From: Candidatus Chloroploca sp. Khr17
GTDB lineage: Bacteria; Chloroflexota; Chloroflexia; Chloroflexales; Chloroflexaceae
Direction of reading: 5' to 3'
NCBI RefSeq assembly: GCF_004138165.1
Contig: NZ_RYFF01000029.1
Location: forward strand, 16,551-80,550
DNA length: 64,000 nt
Shown here: positions 9,451 through 18,018 of the stretch, piece after piece
Position numbering within the stretch: position 1 is the first letter of the stretch
How the letters are laid out: each line of letters opens with the position of its first letter
The notes under the pieces: generated by a model
Seen by the model: only the letters and a program-made list of their open reading frames with translations
What the model was told of the DNA's origin: nothing
Databases searched by the model: none
Made by a program: the position numbers and the translations under genes

Positions 9451-9488
9451 AAAAAGAAGAGGAGCGCCCAGATCTGGGCGCTCCTCTT
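9451..9488 (-). terminator. intrinsic terminator / leader hairpin upstream of mgsA
   Basis: The 32-base perfect palindrome aagaggagcgcccaga/tctgggcgctcctctt at 9457-9488 is followed on the minus strand by a tcttttttat run, the classical terminator shape. It sits about 20 nt before the mgsA start, so it either ends transcripts from upstream or attenuates mgsA. Confidence 0.75.
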
Positions 9489-9600
9489 TGAGTGTTACCA
9501 AACAATCGGCTCGCATTGTCTGCTTGCCTTGCCATCAACACCGTGACGGCTTAGCGAGCATAACATGGGCTCTAGGCGTCGTCAATGACAGAAGCGTGAT

Positions 9601-9633
9601 AAACCAATTGCCTGGTCGAGCCAGGCAATTGGT
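9601..9633 (-). terminator. hairpin downstream of the YccF gene
   Basis: aaccaattgcctgg and ccaggcaattggtt form a 14-bp perfect stem with a 5-nt loop. It lies 24 nt after the stop codon of the minus-strand YccF gene. Confidence 0.65.
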
Positions 9634-9656
9634 TTGCGTATGGACGGAGGGCTGGC

Positions 9657-10076
9657 TTAGCTGCGCGCCAGGGTGATCACCGCAGGTACGCGGTCGAACA
9701 TCAAGAACCCGATGGGCATACCAATAATGACCGTACAGAGCGCCCATGCTGCCGCAAGCCAGAGGGCACTGAACCACCAACCAATGAGCAGGAACCAGAG
9801 CGCCCGGATCAAGAAGGGGCGCTGCTTGACATCGGTATGGTAGATTGAGCCATTCTCAGCCACAACCAGATTGCTGCGTTGCGGGCGCAAGGTAGTGACT
9901 TGCGGGAGCCGGTTGAGCATCCAGAGACCAAGTGGCAGACCAAGAATTGTAACACTTAAAACCCATGCGATTGAGGCCCAGATGGCACTAAACCAAAGAC
10001 CAAAGAAAAAGAAATAGAGTATCCGCAACACGAGGTTAACCCCGCGCTCGGTTTGATAGACCGTTTGCGCTGCCAT
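9657..10076 (-). CDS. YccF-family (DUF307) inner-membrane protein with two domains
   Basis: 139 residues, two tandem YccF units. Each has a hydrophobic hairpin (LRILYFFFFGLWFSAIWASIAW and LWFLLIGWWFSALWLAAAWAL in shortened form) followed by ILGLPLG or IIGMPIG, and then RLPQVTTL or RVPAVITL. Four membrane segments are likely. The function of the family is not established. ATG 10076 is preceded by AAAGGA about 8 nt upstream and starts MAAQTVYQTERG; longer in-frame extensions have no comparable ribosome binding site. Confidence 0.88.
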   Translation of the reverse strand: MAAQTVYQTERGVNLVLRILYFFFFGLWFSAIWASIAWVLSVTILGLPLGLWMLNRLPQVTTLRPQRSNLVVAENGSIYHTDVKQRPFLIRALWFLLIGWWFSALWLAAAWALCTVIIGMPIGFLMFDRVPAVITLARS

Positions 10077-10155
10077 TGTCAACATCCTTTCAAGCATCTG
10101 TCTTTTCACTTCACGGTCTGTATGACGTTGGGTGCTTGCGAAAAGTTGCAGGTTA

Positions 10156-10198
10156 TGCGTGTGGCGGATGCTAGCTTTGCTAGCATCCGCCACACGCA
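10156..10198. terminator. 20-bp perfect hairpin upstream of YccF
   Basis: Arms 10156-10175 and 10179-10198 (tgcgtgtggcggatgctagc and its complement) with a 3-nt loop (ttt). It lies between the divergent YccF and carboxylase genes. It has the same design as the hairpins at 6842 and 7848. Confidence 0.65.
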
Positions 10199-10303
10199 GC
10201 ACGGACCGACCGATCTCCATGTTGGCTGAAGGCGAAAAGTCTGCTACAGTAAGACATGCTTGCTTCTGGGATGGATCAATGATGAAAGACCCCCTACACG
10301 CTT

Positions 10304-11911
10304 ATGTCACTCATTCATAGTCATGTGCAGGCGCACAGTGCCGAATTTCGTGAGAATGCCGAGTATCATCGTGGTCTGGCGGAGGAACTGCGGGCGCGTC
10401 TGGCCGAGGCGGCGCAGGGCGGCAGCGAAGAGGCGCGCCGTAAACACACAGAACGGGGCAAATTGCTGGCGCGTGAGCGCATCGATCTTCTGCTTGACCC
10501 TGGAACGGCGTGGCTAGAGATCAGTCCCCTGGCGGCGTATGAGGTTTATCCCGATCCTGTCCCGGGGGCGGGGGTCGTAGCGGGGATTGGGCGGGTTGCT
10601 GGGCGCGAGGTGATGATTGTGGCGAATGATGCGACGGTGAAGGGGGGGACCTATTACCCGTTGACCGTTAAGAAGCATTTGCGGGCGCAGGAGATCGCGC
10701 TCGAGAATCATTTGCCGTGCATCTATCTGGTGGACAGCGGCGGGGCTTTTCTGCCGATGCAGGCGGATGTTTTCCCTGACCGTGACCATTTTGGGCGGAT
10801 TTTTTACAATCAGGCGCAGCTTTCGGCGCGGGGCATTGCGCAAATCGCCTGTGTGATGGGATCGTGTACAGCGGGCGGGGCATATGTGCCGGCGATGAGC
10901 GATGAGGTGGTGATTGTCAAAAATACGGGGACGATCTTTCTAGGGGGGCCGCCGCTGGTCAAGGCGGCGACGGGTGAAACAGTCACTGCCGAAGAACTAG
11001 GTGGGGCCGATGTGCATACCCGTCTGTCGGGGGTTGCGGATCATTTTGCCGCCGACGACCGCGAGGCACTGGGCATTGTGCGCGATATCGTAGCGCATCT
11101 TGGCGCACGACGCAGCCCGCCGTGGGATCTGCGCAGCCCTGAGCCGCCACGTTACGATCCCGAAGAGCTCTATGGTCTTCTGCCCCGCGATAGCCGCAAG
11201 AGCTACGACATCCGCGAGGTCATTGCGCGCCTGGTTGATGGCAGTCGCTTGCACGAATTCAAGACCCGTTATGGGACAACGCTCGTCTGTGGGTTTGCCC
11301 ATATTGAGGGCATCCCAGTCGGCATTCTCGCCAATAACGGGATTCTCTTTAGCGAAAGCTCATTGAAAGGGGCGCATTTCATCGAGCTGTGTGCCTCACG
11401 GAATATTCCGCTCCTCTTTCTGCAGAATATCACCGGCTTTATGGTGGGAAGGCAATACGAAAATGGTGGCATTGCCAAAGATGGAGCCAAGCTCGTCACT
11501 GCGGTAAGCTGTGCAAATGTACCTAAATTCACCGTGGTTGTTGGGGGTTCATTTGGCGCGGGCAACTACGGCATGTGTGGACGCGCCTACCAACCGCGGC
11601 AACTCTGGATGTGGCCGAATGCGCGCATCAGCGTGATGGGTGGGCAGCAGGCGGCGATGGTGCTGTTGACCGTGCGGCGTGAAGCGTTGCAGGCGCGGGG
11701 CCAGGATCTGACGCCAGAAGAGCAGGAGGCTTTTATGGCACCGATTCTGGCGCGGTACGACCATGAAGGCAGCCCCTACTATGCCACCGCACGGCTCTGG
11801 GACGACGGCATCCTGGTACCACCCGACACCCGCAAAGTTCTGGCGCTGGGCCTCGCGGCGACGGCGAACGCCCCAGTGGAGCCGACGAAATTTGGGGTGT
11901 TTCGGATGTAG
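10304..11911 (+). CDS. acyl-CoA carboxylase carboxyltransferase (beta) subunit, methylcrotonyl-CoA type
   Basis: 535 residues, both crotonase-fold halves of a biotin-dependent carboxyltransferase. Recognisable motifs are the [16 protein letters not shown] region, [33 protein letters not shown] and [15 protein letters not shown] in the first half. The second half has [33 protein letters not shown] and the end PTKFGVFRM. These follow methylcrotonyl-CoA carboxylase beta (leucine breakdown) more closely than propionyl-CoA carboxylase beta, so MCC is the preferred reading. The biotin carboxylase/BCCP partner is not in the window, and the exact acyl-CoA substrate is inferred. The ribosome binding site before ATG 10304 is weak. 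Confidence 0.92.
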   Translation: MSLIHSHVQAHSAEFRENAEYHRGLAEELRARLAEAAQGGSEEARRKHTERGKLLARERIDLLLDPGTAWLEISPLAAYEVYPDPVPGAGVVAGIGRVAGREVMIVANDATVKGGTYYPLTVKKHLRAQEIALENHLPCIYLVDSGGAFLPMQADVFPDRDHFGRIFYNQAQLSARGIAQIACVMGSCTAGGAYVPAMSDEVVIVKNTGTIFLGGPPLVKAATGETVTAEELGGADVHTRLSGVADHFAADDREALGIVRDIVAHLGARRSPPWDLRSPEPPRYDPEELYGLLPRDSRKSYDIREVIARLVDGSRLHEFKTRYGTTLVCGFAHIEGIPVGILANNGILFSESSLKGAHFIELCASRNIPLLFLQNITGFMVGRQYENGGIAKDGAKLVTAVSCANVPKFTVVVGGSFGAGNYGMCGRAYQPRQLWMWPNARISVMGGQQAAMVLLTVRREALQARGQDLTPEEQEAFMAPILARYDHEGSPYYATARLWDDGILVPPDTRKVLALGLAATANAPVEPTKFGVFRM

Positions 11912-11913
11912 GA

Positions 11914-12049
11914 AGCGTAAAGCGTAAAGCGTAAAGCGTAAAGCGTAAAGCGTAAAGCGTAAAGCGTAAAGCGTAAAGCGTAAAGCGTAAAGCGTAAAGC
12001 GTAAAGCGTAAAGCGTAAAGCGTAAAGCGTAAAGCGTAAAGCGTAAAGC
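11914..12049. repeat. perfect 7-bp tandem repeat (gtaaagc)n, about 19 copies
   Basis: Starting 3 nt after the carboxylase stop, the heptamer gcgtaaa repeats without interruption for about 135 bp. A period of 7 is not in frame with codons. Such an array is likely to be length-variable. Confidence 0.95.
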
Positions 12050-12510
12050 GGGCGCGGCCCTATGCCCGCCGCTGCTCGCGTAACCCGGGGGGCGCAGCAG
12101 CGGGCGGGGGGTTGCTGCGCCCCTACGATGCGCGGGGGATCGGCCCTATGCCCGCCGCTGCTCGCGTAACCCGGGGGCGGGCGGGGGGTTGCTGCGCCCC
12201 TACGATGCGCGGGGGATCGGCCCTATGCCCGCCGCTGCTCGCGTAACCCGGGCGGGCGCAGCAGCGGGCGGGGGGTTGCTGCGCCCCTACGATGCGCGGG
12301 GGATCGGCCCTATGCCCGCCGCTGCGCGCGTAACCCGGGCGGGCGCAGCAGCGGGCGGGGGGTTGCTGCGCGCGCGGGGCGGGCGGGGGGGCTGCTGCGC
12401 CCCTACTGACGCGGCGTGCCGTTCTCGCACGGGGGGCGGGGGGCTGCTGCGCCCCTACGGGGGGGCGGATCGCGGGCGGATCGCGGGTGGATCGCGGGTG
12501 GATCGCCGGG
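12050..12510. repeat. GC-rich tandem repeats of about 77-87 bp
   Basis: Four imperfect units each contain cggccctatgcccgccgctg, cgcgtaacccggg and gggggttgctgcgcccctacgatg, starting near 12054, 12138, 12215 and 12302. They are followed by degenerate copies and by four direct repeats of ggatcgcggg(c/t) near 12475-12510. Long Gly/Ala/Arg ORFs read through it and are treated as artefacts. No gene is supported from 12050 to 12672. Confidence 0.85.
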
Positions 12511-12672
12511 GTTGTACACTGGGCCGCATACCCATTGTTGTTTCAAGCCAGGATCTGCTGGCGTAAGGTTGGCTTGTTTCTGGCCCATCAGAGCTGTTGT
12601 GTAGCTGCGGGTGAGGCTTGGCAAGCGATACCTGGTGCCCTGATCGACCGACTGCAAGGTAGGAGTCTTGCT

Positions 12673-12936
12673 ATGGATCCACGCGAGCGATCAACGCACT
12701 CGTTTGTGGTGCGAGTGTGGCGTGAACGTAGAGTGGGTCGCAATGGGCGCGATGGCTGGCGAGGGCAGATTGTGCATGTTCAGGATGATACGCGTCAGTC
12801 GTTTCGTCGTCTGGAAGAAGTGAGCCTCTTTCTTGCGATCTACCTTATCCGGCTTGGGGTGTATCCGGGCCATAGTTACTGGTTGTTCCGTTTGCTCGCC
12901 CCTGGTTTTCTGAAGCGTGCGCCCAGGCGGAAGTGA
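12673..12936 (+). CDS. small conserved-looking protein heading the CIS locus
   Basis: 87 residues, strongly basic. The N-terminal part (SFVVRVWRE, GWRGQIVHVQDD, FRRLEEVSLFLAIYL) looks like a compact domain, followed by a hydrophobic/aromatic stretch (YWLFRLLAPGF) and a basic end. ATG 12673 has TAGGAG about 8 nt upstream. I recognise no named family. Its position directly ahead of the cap gene, six bases from its ATG, suggests it is the first gene of the injection-system operon, perhaps regulatory or an assembly factor. Function unassigned. Confidence 0.65.
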   Translation: MDPRERSTHSFVVRVWRERRVGRNGRDGWRGQIVHVQDDTRQSFRRLEEVSLFLAIYLIRLGVYPGHSYWLFRLLAPGFLKRAPRRK

Positions 12937-12941
12937 TTGTT

Positions 12942-13535
12942 ATGGCAAATGTACTGGCAATCCATTCGGTTGGTTATTCGTTGATCGGTTATTTGCGGCA
13001 GGCCTATCGCACGAGTAGCCTCAGGGATCAGCATCCTTGCGCGTTTCGCTTGATCTCGAGTGGGGAACTGGCTGATCCGACGAGTATTCAGACTGACTCG
13101 ACGGCGACGCTGTCGCTCTATTTGTATCGGGTGACGATTAATGAGCATCGGCGGAATGCGCCGCGGGCAAGTGATAACGCCCGTCGTCCGTTGCCGCTTT
13201 CGTTGAATCTGCATTATCTGTTGACGGTGTGGGCTGAGAGTGCGATGGCTGAGCACAATATTGTGGCGTGGGCGATGAGTCAGCTTGCGCAGGAGCCAAC
13301 GTTTGGCCGGACGCAACTCTCGGCGGAGGCTGGGTGGCAGCCTGATGATTTGATTCAGGTGATCCCGGAGGAGTTGACGATTGAGAGTTTGATGCGGATC
13401 TGGGATGCGTTGGAGCCGACGTATCGTTTGAGTTCGGGCTATATTGCACGCGTTGTGCGGATTGATCCTGATGAAGAAGAGGAGCATCGTCCGGTGGTGG
13501 TGACGGATTTCAGGTATGAGACGCTGGATGATTAG
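12942..13535 (+). CDS. CIS cap / tail terminator (DUF4255, Pvc16/Afp16-like)
   Basis: 197 residues. Features of the DUF4255 (Pvc16 N-terminal) family are visible: VLAIHSVGYSLIGYLRQAY at the start, SLYLYRVTINEH, then LPLSLNLHYLLTVWAESAMAEH and the alpha-helical region QPDDLIQVIPEELTIESLMRIWDAL. In Afp and PVC particles this protein caps the distal end of sheath and tube and stabilises the particle. ATG 12942 (GGAAG 8 nt upstream) is preferred to an in-frame GTG nine bases earlier. It is the first structural gene of the cluster; the next gene is separated by about 360 bases of repeat DNA. Confidence 0.88.
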   Translation: MANVLAIHSVGYSLIGYLRQAYRTSSLRDQHPCAFRLISSGELADPTSIQTDSTATLSLYLYRVTINEHRRNAPRASDNARRPLPLSLNLHYLLTVWAESAMAEHNIVAWAMSQLAQEPTFGRTQLSAEAGWQPDDLIQVIPEELTIESLMRIWDALEPTYRLSSGYIARVVRIDPDEEEEHRPVVVTDFRYETLDD

Positions 13536-13832
13536 TAGTCTGTGAATGAAGTTTTCGGGTAGCGCCGCCGACCACGAATGCTGATCACGAAGAAACGAAT
13601 AGGGGCGGTGCGGTGCGATATTCGTTTATTTGTGCCCCCATTCGTGGAAGGCTGAGGACGCCAGGAAACGTAGTTCACACACTATTGAGTAGTGTGTAAC
13701 CTACGTTTTCTGCTCTCGGTATTGACTTCGACAAGCTCAGCCAACGGCGGACGATGGGCGTTGCGAATGGGCGGAGGCTGAGCCTGTCGAAGCCCCCGCT
13801 GGCATCAAGAAACGTAGCTTACAGACTGTTGA
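13534..13832. repeat. two abutting AGTAGT/ACTACT inverted-repeat elements with different cores
   Basis: The first (13534-13686) has the common core ccgccgaccacgaat ... attcgtgga. The second (13689-13830) starts agtagtgtgtaacctacgttttct and ends agaaacgtagcttacagact. It has a different core flanked by cttcgacaagctcagcc and ggctgagcctgtcgaag. Sharing ends but not cores is what non-autonomous elements mobilised by one transposase would show. The rest of the 13536-13899 gap carries cgagggcacgatgccctcg and no gene. Confidence 0.75.
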
Positions 13833-13899
13833 GCCGTGCGACGAGGGCACGATGCCCTCGATTCCAGGATACGGGTGAAGCCGTTACAGGGGTGGTACC

Positions 13900-14718
13900 G
13901 TGGTTGATCGTGTTGTGCATCGGGTGCTGGGGGCGGTGCGGTTGGTTGATGCGACGGTGGCGCAGCTTGAGGGGGTGAGTCGCCAGCTTGTGGTGACTGA
14001 GCCAGTGACGATCAGGGCGGCGGAATTGACGTTTCGGCGCAATCGGCGCAATTACTATGTGCTTCACCGTAGTTCGCACCCGCTCTTGCGCACGCACCAT
14101 GATCAGTTTGAGGCGCCGCCGGCGCTGCCGGCGATCGGTAGCCTGAGTTTTGCGGTGGAGGTTGTGCCTTCGACAGGGAATTACCTGCCGCGGGTGGCAA
14201 CCATTGCGTTGCCCCGCGATCCTGATCCGGCGGCGGTGAATAGTTTGTTTACGCCGCTTGATCTGAGGCTGTACCGTGCGCCGACGGCAATGCCACCGGC
14301 TGGGTGGGGGGCGGTACGGGTGACGGTGCGAGATAGTGCGGGGAGACCGGTGCCGGGGGCGCTGGTGCGGGTGGTGGCGGCTGATGATGCCACCAATCTG
14401 ATGGGGGAAGGGATTACGGAATGGCGAGGACGTGGTCGTGGCGAGGCGCTGGTGCAGATTGCGAAGATCCCAACGACCAGTGTGGCGACGAATGGAACGG
14501 GACCGGTGATCAGCCAGGGGATCGCGATCACGATCCAAGCGTTCCACCATCCCGGGTTTGACCCTGAGAGAACCCTGCCTGACCCTGACGATCTTGAAGC
14601 CCGACGGCAGATCCTGGTAGCGGCACCTGATCCTGATGCACTAAGTGATTTTGTGGTGGCGTCGGGGGTGGTCAACCGGGTGATTCGTGCGGGAGAGGTG
14701 ATCCATGTTGTTTTGTGA
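13900..14718 (+). CDS. CIS-locus protein with carboxypeptidase-regulatory-like (Ig-like) domain, function unknown
   Basis: 272 residues. No signal peptide. The middle (about 145-175) reads as a carboxypeptidase-regulatory-like beta-sandwich: VRVTVRDSAGRPVPGALVRV, then GRGRGEALVQIAKIP. The C-terminal 100 residues are beta-rich with ITIQAFHHPGFDP and end in VIRAGEVIHVVL. The start is a GTG at 13900, with aggggtgg 5' of it. Its place between the cap and the first sheath gene, 35 nt from the latter, makes a structural or decorating role plausible, but this is inference. I do not recognise an Afp counterpart. Confidence 0.7.
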   Translation: MVDRVVHRVLGAVRLVDATVAQLEGVSRQLVVTEPVTIRAAELTFRRNRRNYYVLHRSSHPLLRTHHDQFEAPPALPAIGSLSFAVEVVPSTGNYLPRVATIALPRDPDPAAVNSLFTPLDLRLYRAPTAMPPAGWGAVRVTVRDSAGRPVPGALVRVVAADDATNLMGEGITEWRGRGRGEALVQIAKIPTTSVATNGTGPVISQGIAITIQAFHHPGFDPERTLPDPDDLEARRQILVAAPDPDALSDFVVASGVVNRVIRAGEVIHVVL

Positions 14719-14753
14719 CGACGTAGTGGTTCGTTGCGAAAGGAAGAGGTGCT

Positions 14754-17177
14754 ATGCCTGAATATCTGGCGCCTGGTGTCTATGTTGAAGAGACAAGCTT
14801 TCGCCCAAAATCGATTGAGGGGGTGAGCACGAGCACGACGGCCTTTGTCGGCCCGACCCGGAAAGGCCCGCTGACCGGGACGCCCGAGGTGATGACCAGT
14901 TTTGGTGAGTTCACGCGGATGTACGGCGGGTTGAGCAATCTATCGTTTGCTTCGGGGACTGATGCGGCCCCTGAGATGACGAACTATCTTGCGCATGCGG
15001 TGCGCAGTTTCTTTGAGAATGGGGGCGCACGGGTCTATATTGCACGCACCTTCCAGCCCCGGATTGATGCGGGAGGAACGGTGACGAGCAGTGGCCTGGC
15101 GCAATCGGCGCAGTTTGTGACGACGGCGGGCGGTTTTACGGCGCAGTTTCGCTCACGCGAACCGGGCTCGGGGTATAACGGGGAGATTCGGGTGAGCGAG
15201 CGGTTGTCGCCAGCGAATGTGGCGACGATGGCGGCGGCACCGGATGGCTCGCTCTTGCGGATCGGCGGTGAGGTGATCGCCCGTTCCGCTACGCTTCGGG
15301 GGAGTACGGGGCCGACGTTCTTCCTTACCCATAATGATCAGTTGACGTTGACCGCCACGGGGACAGATGTCACGATCCAGTTTCAGGGCACGTCGGCGGT
15401 GGTGACAGGGACGGCGCTGGCCGAGCCGGTGACGGTGCCTGATGATACGACGCTGGTGGTGACGGTGGATAGTATGGAGCAGACGATCACTCTGCCGGCG
15501 GGCGACCAGAGCATTGTGGCGCTGGTTGATGCGATCAATCGGTCGATCAGGTATGGGCGGGCCTGGATCGAGAATGGTGATCAGATTAGTCTGGGCACGG
15601 ATCGGCGCGGCACGAGTGCTGCGCTGGCGGTGCAGGCGAATGATCTGCTTGGGTTTGCCGGTGGGACGAGTAGCAGTGGTGGCGGCAATGTGGCGGATCT
15701 GGAGCATGTGACGATTGCTGAGATTCAGGCGTTGCTGGAAACAGCCCGGCCCAATACGGTGCGGGTGACGATGCCGCCGAGTACGGGGCAACTCACCTTT
15801 GCGACGGTTGCGACGGGCACAGCGGCGACGCTGCAGGCACAGGATGCGGCGGGTCGGACGGCGCTTGGTTTGCCGAGTGCCGTGGCGACGGGCGAGGATG
15901 GGGCGAATCCGAGCTACTTCCTCAAAACGAACGGAAGTTGGGCGTTGGTCGGGGGCGTCAACATTCCGGCGCCCGATACAAGTCAGCCCTTGACGACCAC
16001 GGCCCATCTCGTGAGCGTCAACCTTGAGACCGAGGATGGCGATGGCAACCTGATGGCCTATGAAAATCTAGGCTTTGCCACGACCCATCCGCGGTATATC
16101 GGGGCTATTCTGCCACAAAGACCCTCGCGCAAAGCCGATGCGCTGCAAAATCTCTACTGGTTGCAGACGAGTGGCACCAATGAACCCTTTGCCCTCTTTA
16201 ACGGCTTGCTTGGTGGGGGAACCGAGAATACGATCCCGGTGGCGGGGGGCAATGACGGCGGCACACCGGTTTCGAGCTCGATGACGGCGGGGGCGGTCTC
16301 GTACGAACGGGGCCTGGAAGTTTTGGAGATTATCGAAGATATTTCGATCATCGCAGCACCGGGGTCAAGTGGCTTCGACCCGAACGATACAGCCGACATC
16401 CTCTATCGGGACGTGCAAAACCGGCTGATCAGCCATGCCGAGCGGATGAAATACCGGATTGCGGTGCTGGACACCAAACCGGGCCTGACGGTTGGGGAAG
16501 TCCGCGAGGCGCGGGGCTTGATTGACAGCACGTATGCGGCGGTCTACTACCCGTGGATCACGATCGCCAACCCGCTGGCGCGACCGGGCAACGACCTGAT
16601 TCCCAAAGAGATCAACATCCCGCCGTCGGGCGCAATGTCGGGCATCTATGCGCGTACCGACGTGCAACGCGGCGTCTGGAAGGCCCCGGCGAACGAGGTT
16701 GTGCGTGACGCGCTGCGCTTCGAGGTTGACGTCAACAAACGGCAGCAGGATGTCTTGAATCCCGAGGGCATCAACTGCCTACGCTACCTAAGCGGGCGGG
16801 GCTATCGTGTCTGGGGCGCACGGACAGCCACCTCGGATCTGGAATGGCTTTATGTGAGCGTGCGGCGCTACTTCATCTATCTCGAACGATCGATTGACGT
16901 GAGCACCCAGTGGGCGGTATTTGAGCCAAACGGACCAGACCTATGGGCCAATATTCGCGAAACCGTGAGCAACTTCCTCTACGCCGAATGGCTGACCGGG
17001 GCACTGCTTGGAGCCAGCCGCGAGGAAGCCTTCTTTGTGCGCTGCGACCGAAGCACGATGACCCAGCAGGATCTTGATCTAGGGCGGCTGATCTGCGAGA
17101 TCGGGGTGGCGGTGGTCAAGCCCGCCGAATTTGTCATCTTCCGGATCGGGCAGAAGACAGCGGATGCACGCGGGTAG
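14754..17177 (+). CDS. CIS contractile sheath protein 1
   Basis: 807 residues, long for the family because of an inserted beta-rich domain at about 100-420. N-terminus MPEYLAPGVYVEE, then STSTTAFVGPTRKGP, AVRSFFENGGARVYI; conserved C-terminal sheath domain from about 500, with PSGAMSGIYARTDVQRGVWKAPANE, WGARTATSD and the terminal motif FVRCDRSTMTQQDLDLGRL. These are the hallmarks of phage and Afp/PVC sheath subunits, which polymerise around the tube and contract to drive it. The insertion probably faces the outside. AAAGGAAGAGG lies just upstream of ATG 14754. It precedes the first tube gene by 18 nt, the standard sheath-tube pairing. Confidence 0.95.
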   Translation: MPEYLAPGVYVEETSFRPKSIEGVSTSTTAFVGPTRKGPLTGTPEVMTSFGEFTRMYGGLSNLSFASGTDAAPEMTNYLAHAVRSFFENGGARVYIARTFQPRIDAGGTVTSSGLAQSAQFVTTAGGFTAQFRSREPGSGYNGEIRVSERLSPANVATMAAAPDGSLLRIGGEVIARSATLRGSTGPTFFLTHNDQLTLTATGTDVTIQFQGTSAVVTGTALAEPVTVPDDTTLVVTVDSMEQTITLPAGDQSIVALVDAINRSIRYGRAWIENGDQISLGTDRRGTSAALAVQANDLLGFAGGTSSSGGGNVADLEHVTIAEIQALLETARPNTVRVTMPPSTGQLTFATVATGTAATLQAQDAAGRTALGLPSAVATGEDGANPSYFLKTNGSWALVGGVNIPAPDTSQPLTTTAHLVSVNLETEDGDGNLMAYENLGFATTHPRYIGAILPQRPSRKADALQNLYWLQTSGTNEPFALFNGLLGGGTENTIPVAGGNDGGTPVSSSMTAGAVSYERGLEVLEIIEDISIIAAPGSSGFDPNDTADILYRDVQNRLISHAERMKYRIAVLDTKPGLTVGEVREARGLIDSTYAAVYYPWITIANPLARPGNDLIPKEINIPPSGAMSGIYARTDVQRGVWKAPANEVVRDALRFEVDVNKRQQDVLNPEGINCLRYLSGRGYRVWGARTATSDLEWLYVSVRRYFIYLERSIDVSTQWAVFEPNGPDLWANIRETVSNFLYAEWLTGALLGASREEAFFVRCDRSTMTQQDLDLGRLICEIGVAVVKPAEFVIFRIGQKTADARG

Positions 17178-17195
17178 CGAGGAGGAACGTGAAGC

Positions 17196-17636
17196 ATGGC
17201 AGAGCGCAGTGTTCCCTACGGGGATTTCAATTATCTGGTCAAATTCGATGGCAACGAACTCTTCGGTGGCTTCTCGGAAGTTTCGGGCCTGGGGATGGAG
17301 ATCGGGGTCGCCCAATATCGGACGGGGAACGAAGCCGAGAATCACCCGCGCAAAATCCCTGGGATGACGACGGTGAGCGATATCACCTTGCGGCGGGGCA
17401 TCATTAGTTCGGCGGATCTCTGGACGTGGCTTGACGATACGCGGCGCACCGGGCCAGTTGCAAAGAAGAACATCTCGATCACCTTGCAAGACGAGGCGCA
17501 CAACGATGTGCAGACCTGGTCATTGACGGGGGTCTTCCCGATGCGGTACAACGGCCCGTCGCTGAATGCGCGCGGGGGGAGCGAGGTTGCGATTGAGGAG
17601 TTGGTGTTGGCGTGCGAGTCGTTCACGATCGAGTAA
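17196..17636 (+). CDS. CIS inner tube protein 1 (gp19/Hcp-like)
   Basis: 146 residues, typical of gp19-type tube subunits. Motifs are MAERSVPYGDFNYLVKF, FGGFSEVSGLGMEIGV, then ITLRRGII-type LRRGII, WLDDTRRTGP, ITLQDEAHND and a C-terminal IEELVLACESF. It forms hexameric rings stacked into the tube that is expelled on contraction. ATG 17196 has GAGGAGGAA about 8 nt upstream. Confidence 0.95.
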   Translation: MAERSVPYGDFNYLVKFDGNELFGGFSEVSGLGMEIGVAQYRTGNEAENHPRKIPGMTTVSDITLRRGIISSADLWTWLDDTRRTGPVAKKNISITLQDEAHNDVQTWSLTGVFPMRYNGPSLNARGGSEVAIEELVLACESFTIE

Positions 17637-18018
17637 TGAACCGCACGCTGATGATTTGACGCAAAGGCGCAAAGGCGCAAAGCATGCTGAAGGGAGGGCG
17701 GGCCGCCCGATCATTTGACGCAAAGGCGCGAAGGCGCAAAGGGTGTTCAAAGTACATCGAGACACCAAATGTGCGACGAATGGGTGTGTCAGAAGTGGAT
17801 CAGAAAACTCACGTTACAGACTACTCCTTGGTCTGGGAACTAGGTTTTCTGGTCGCGCCGCCGACCACGAATATTGAGAACGAAAAAACGAATAGGGGCG
17901 GTGCGGTGCGCTCTTCGTTGCTTCGTGGCCCCATGCGTGGTCGGCGAACGACCCCAGAAAACTCACGTTACAGACTACTAATGAGCCCGGCGGCATCCAG
18001 AAAGGATGAGATGGGGAT
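17637..18018. repeat. intergenic repeat block: aaggcgcaaaggcgc arrays and AGTAGT-type element
   Basis: No gene seen. Two copies of the 8-bp-period repeat acgcaaaggcgcaaaggcgcaaag lie at about 17659-17682 and 17717-17741. A compound inverted-repeat element follows at 17800-17980: a reversed right end (cagaaaactcacgttacagactact) and then a full core (ggtcgcgccgccgaccacgaat ... gcgtggtcggcgaacgacc). It ends ccagaaaactcacgttacagactact, 40 nt before the second sheath gene. Confidence 0.75.

Noticed and set aside
12189..12566. Gly/Ala-rich ORF in tandem repeats
   Set aside because: Encoded by the ~80-bp repeats, with no coding constraint visible.
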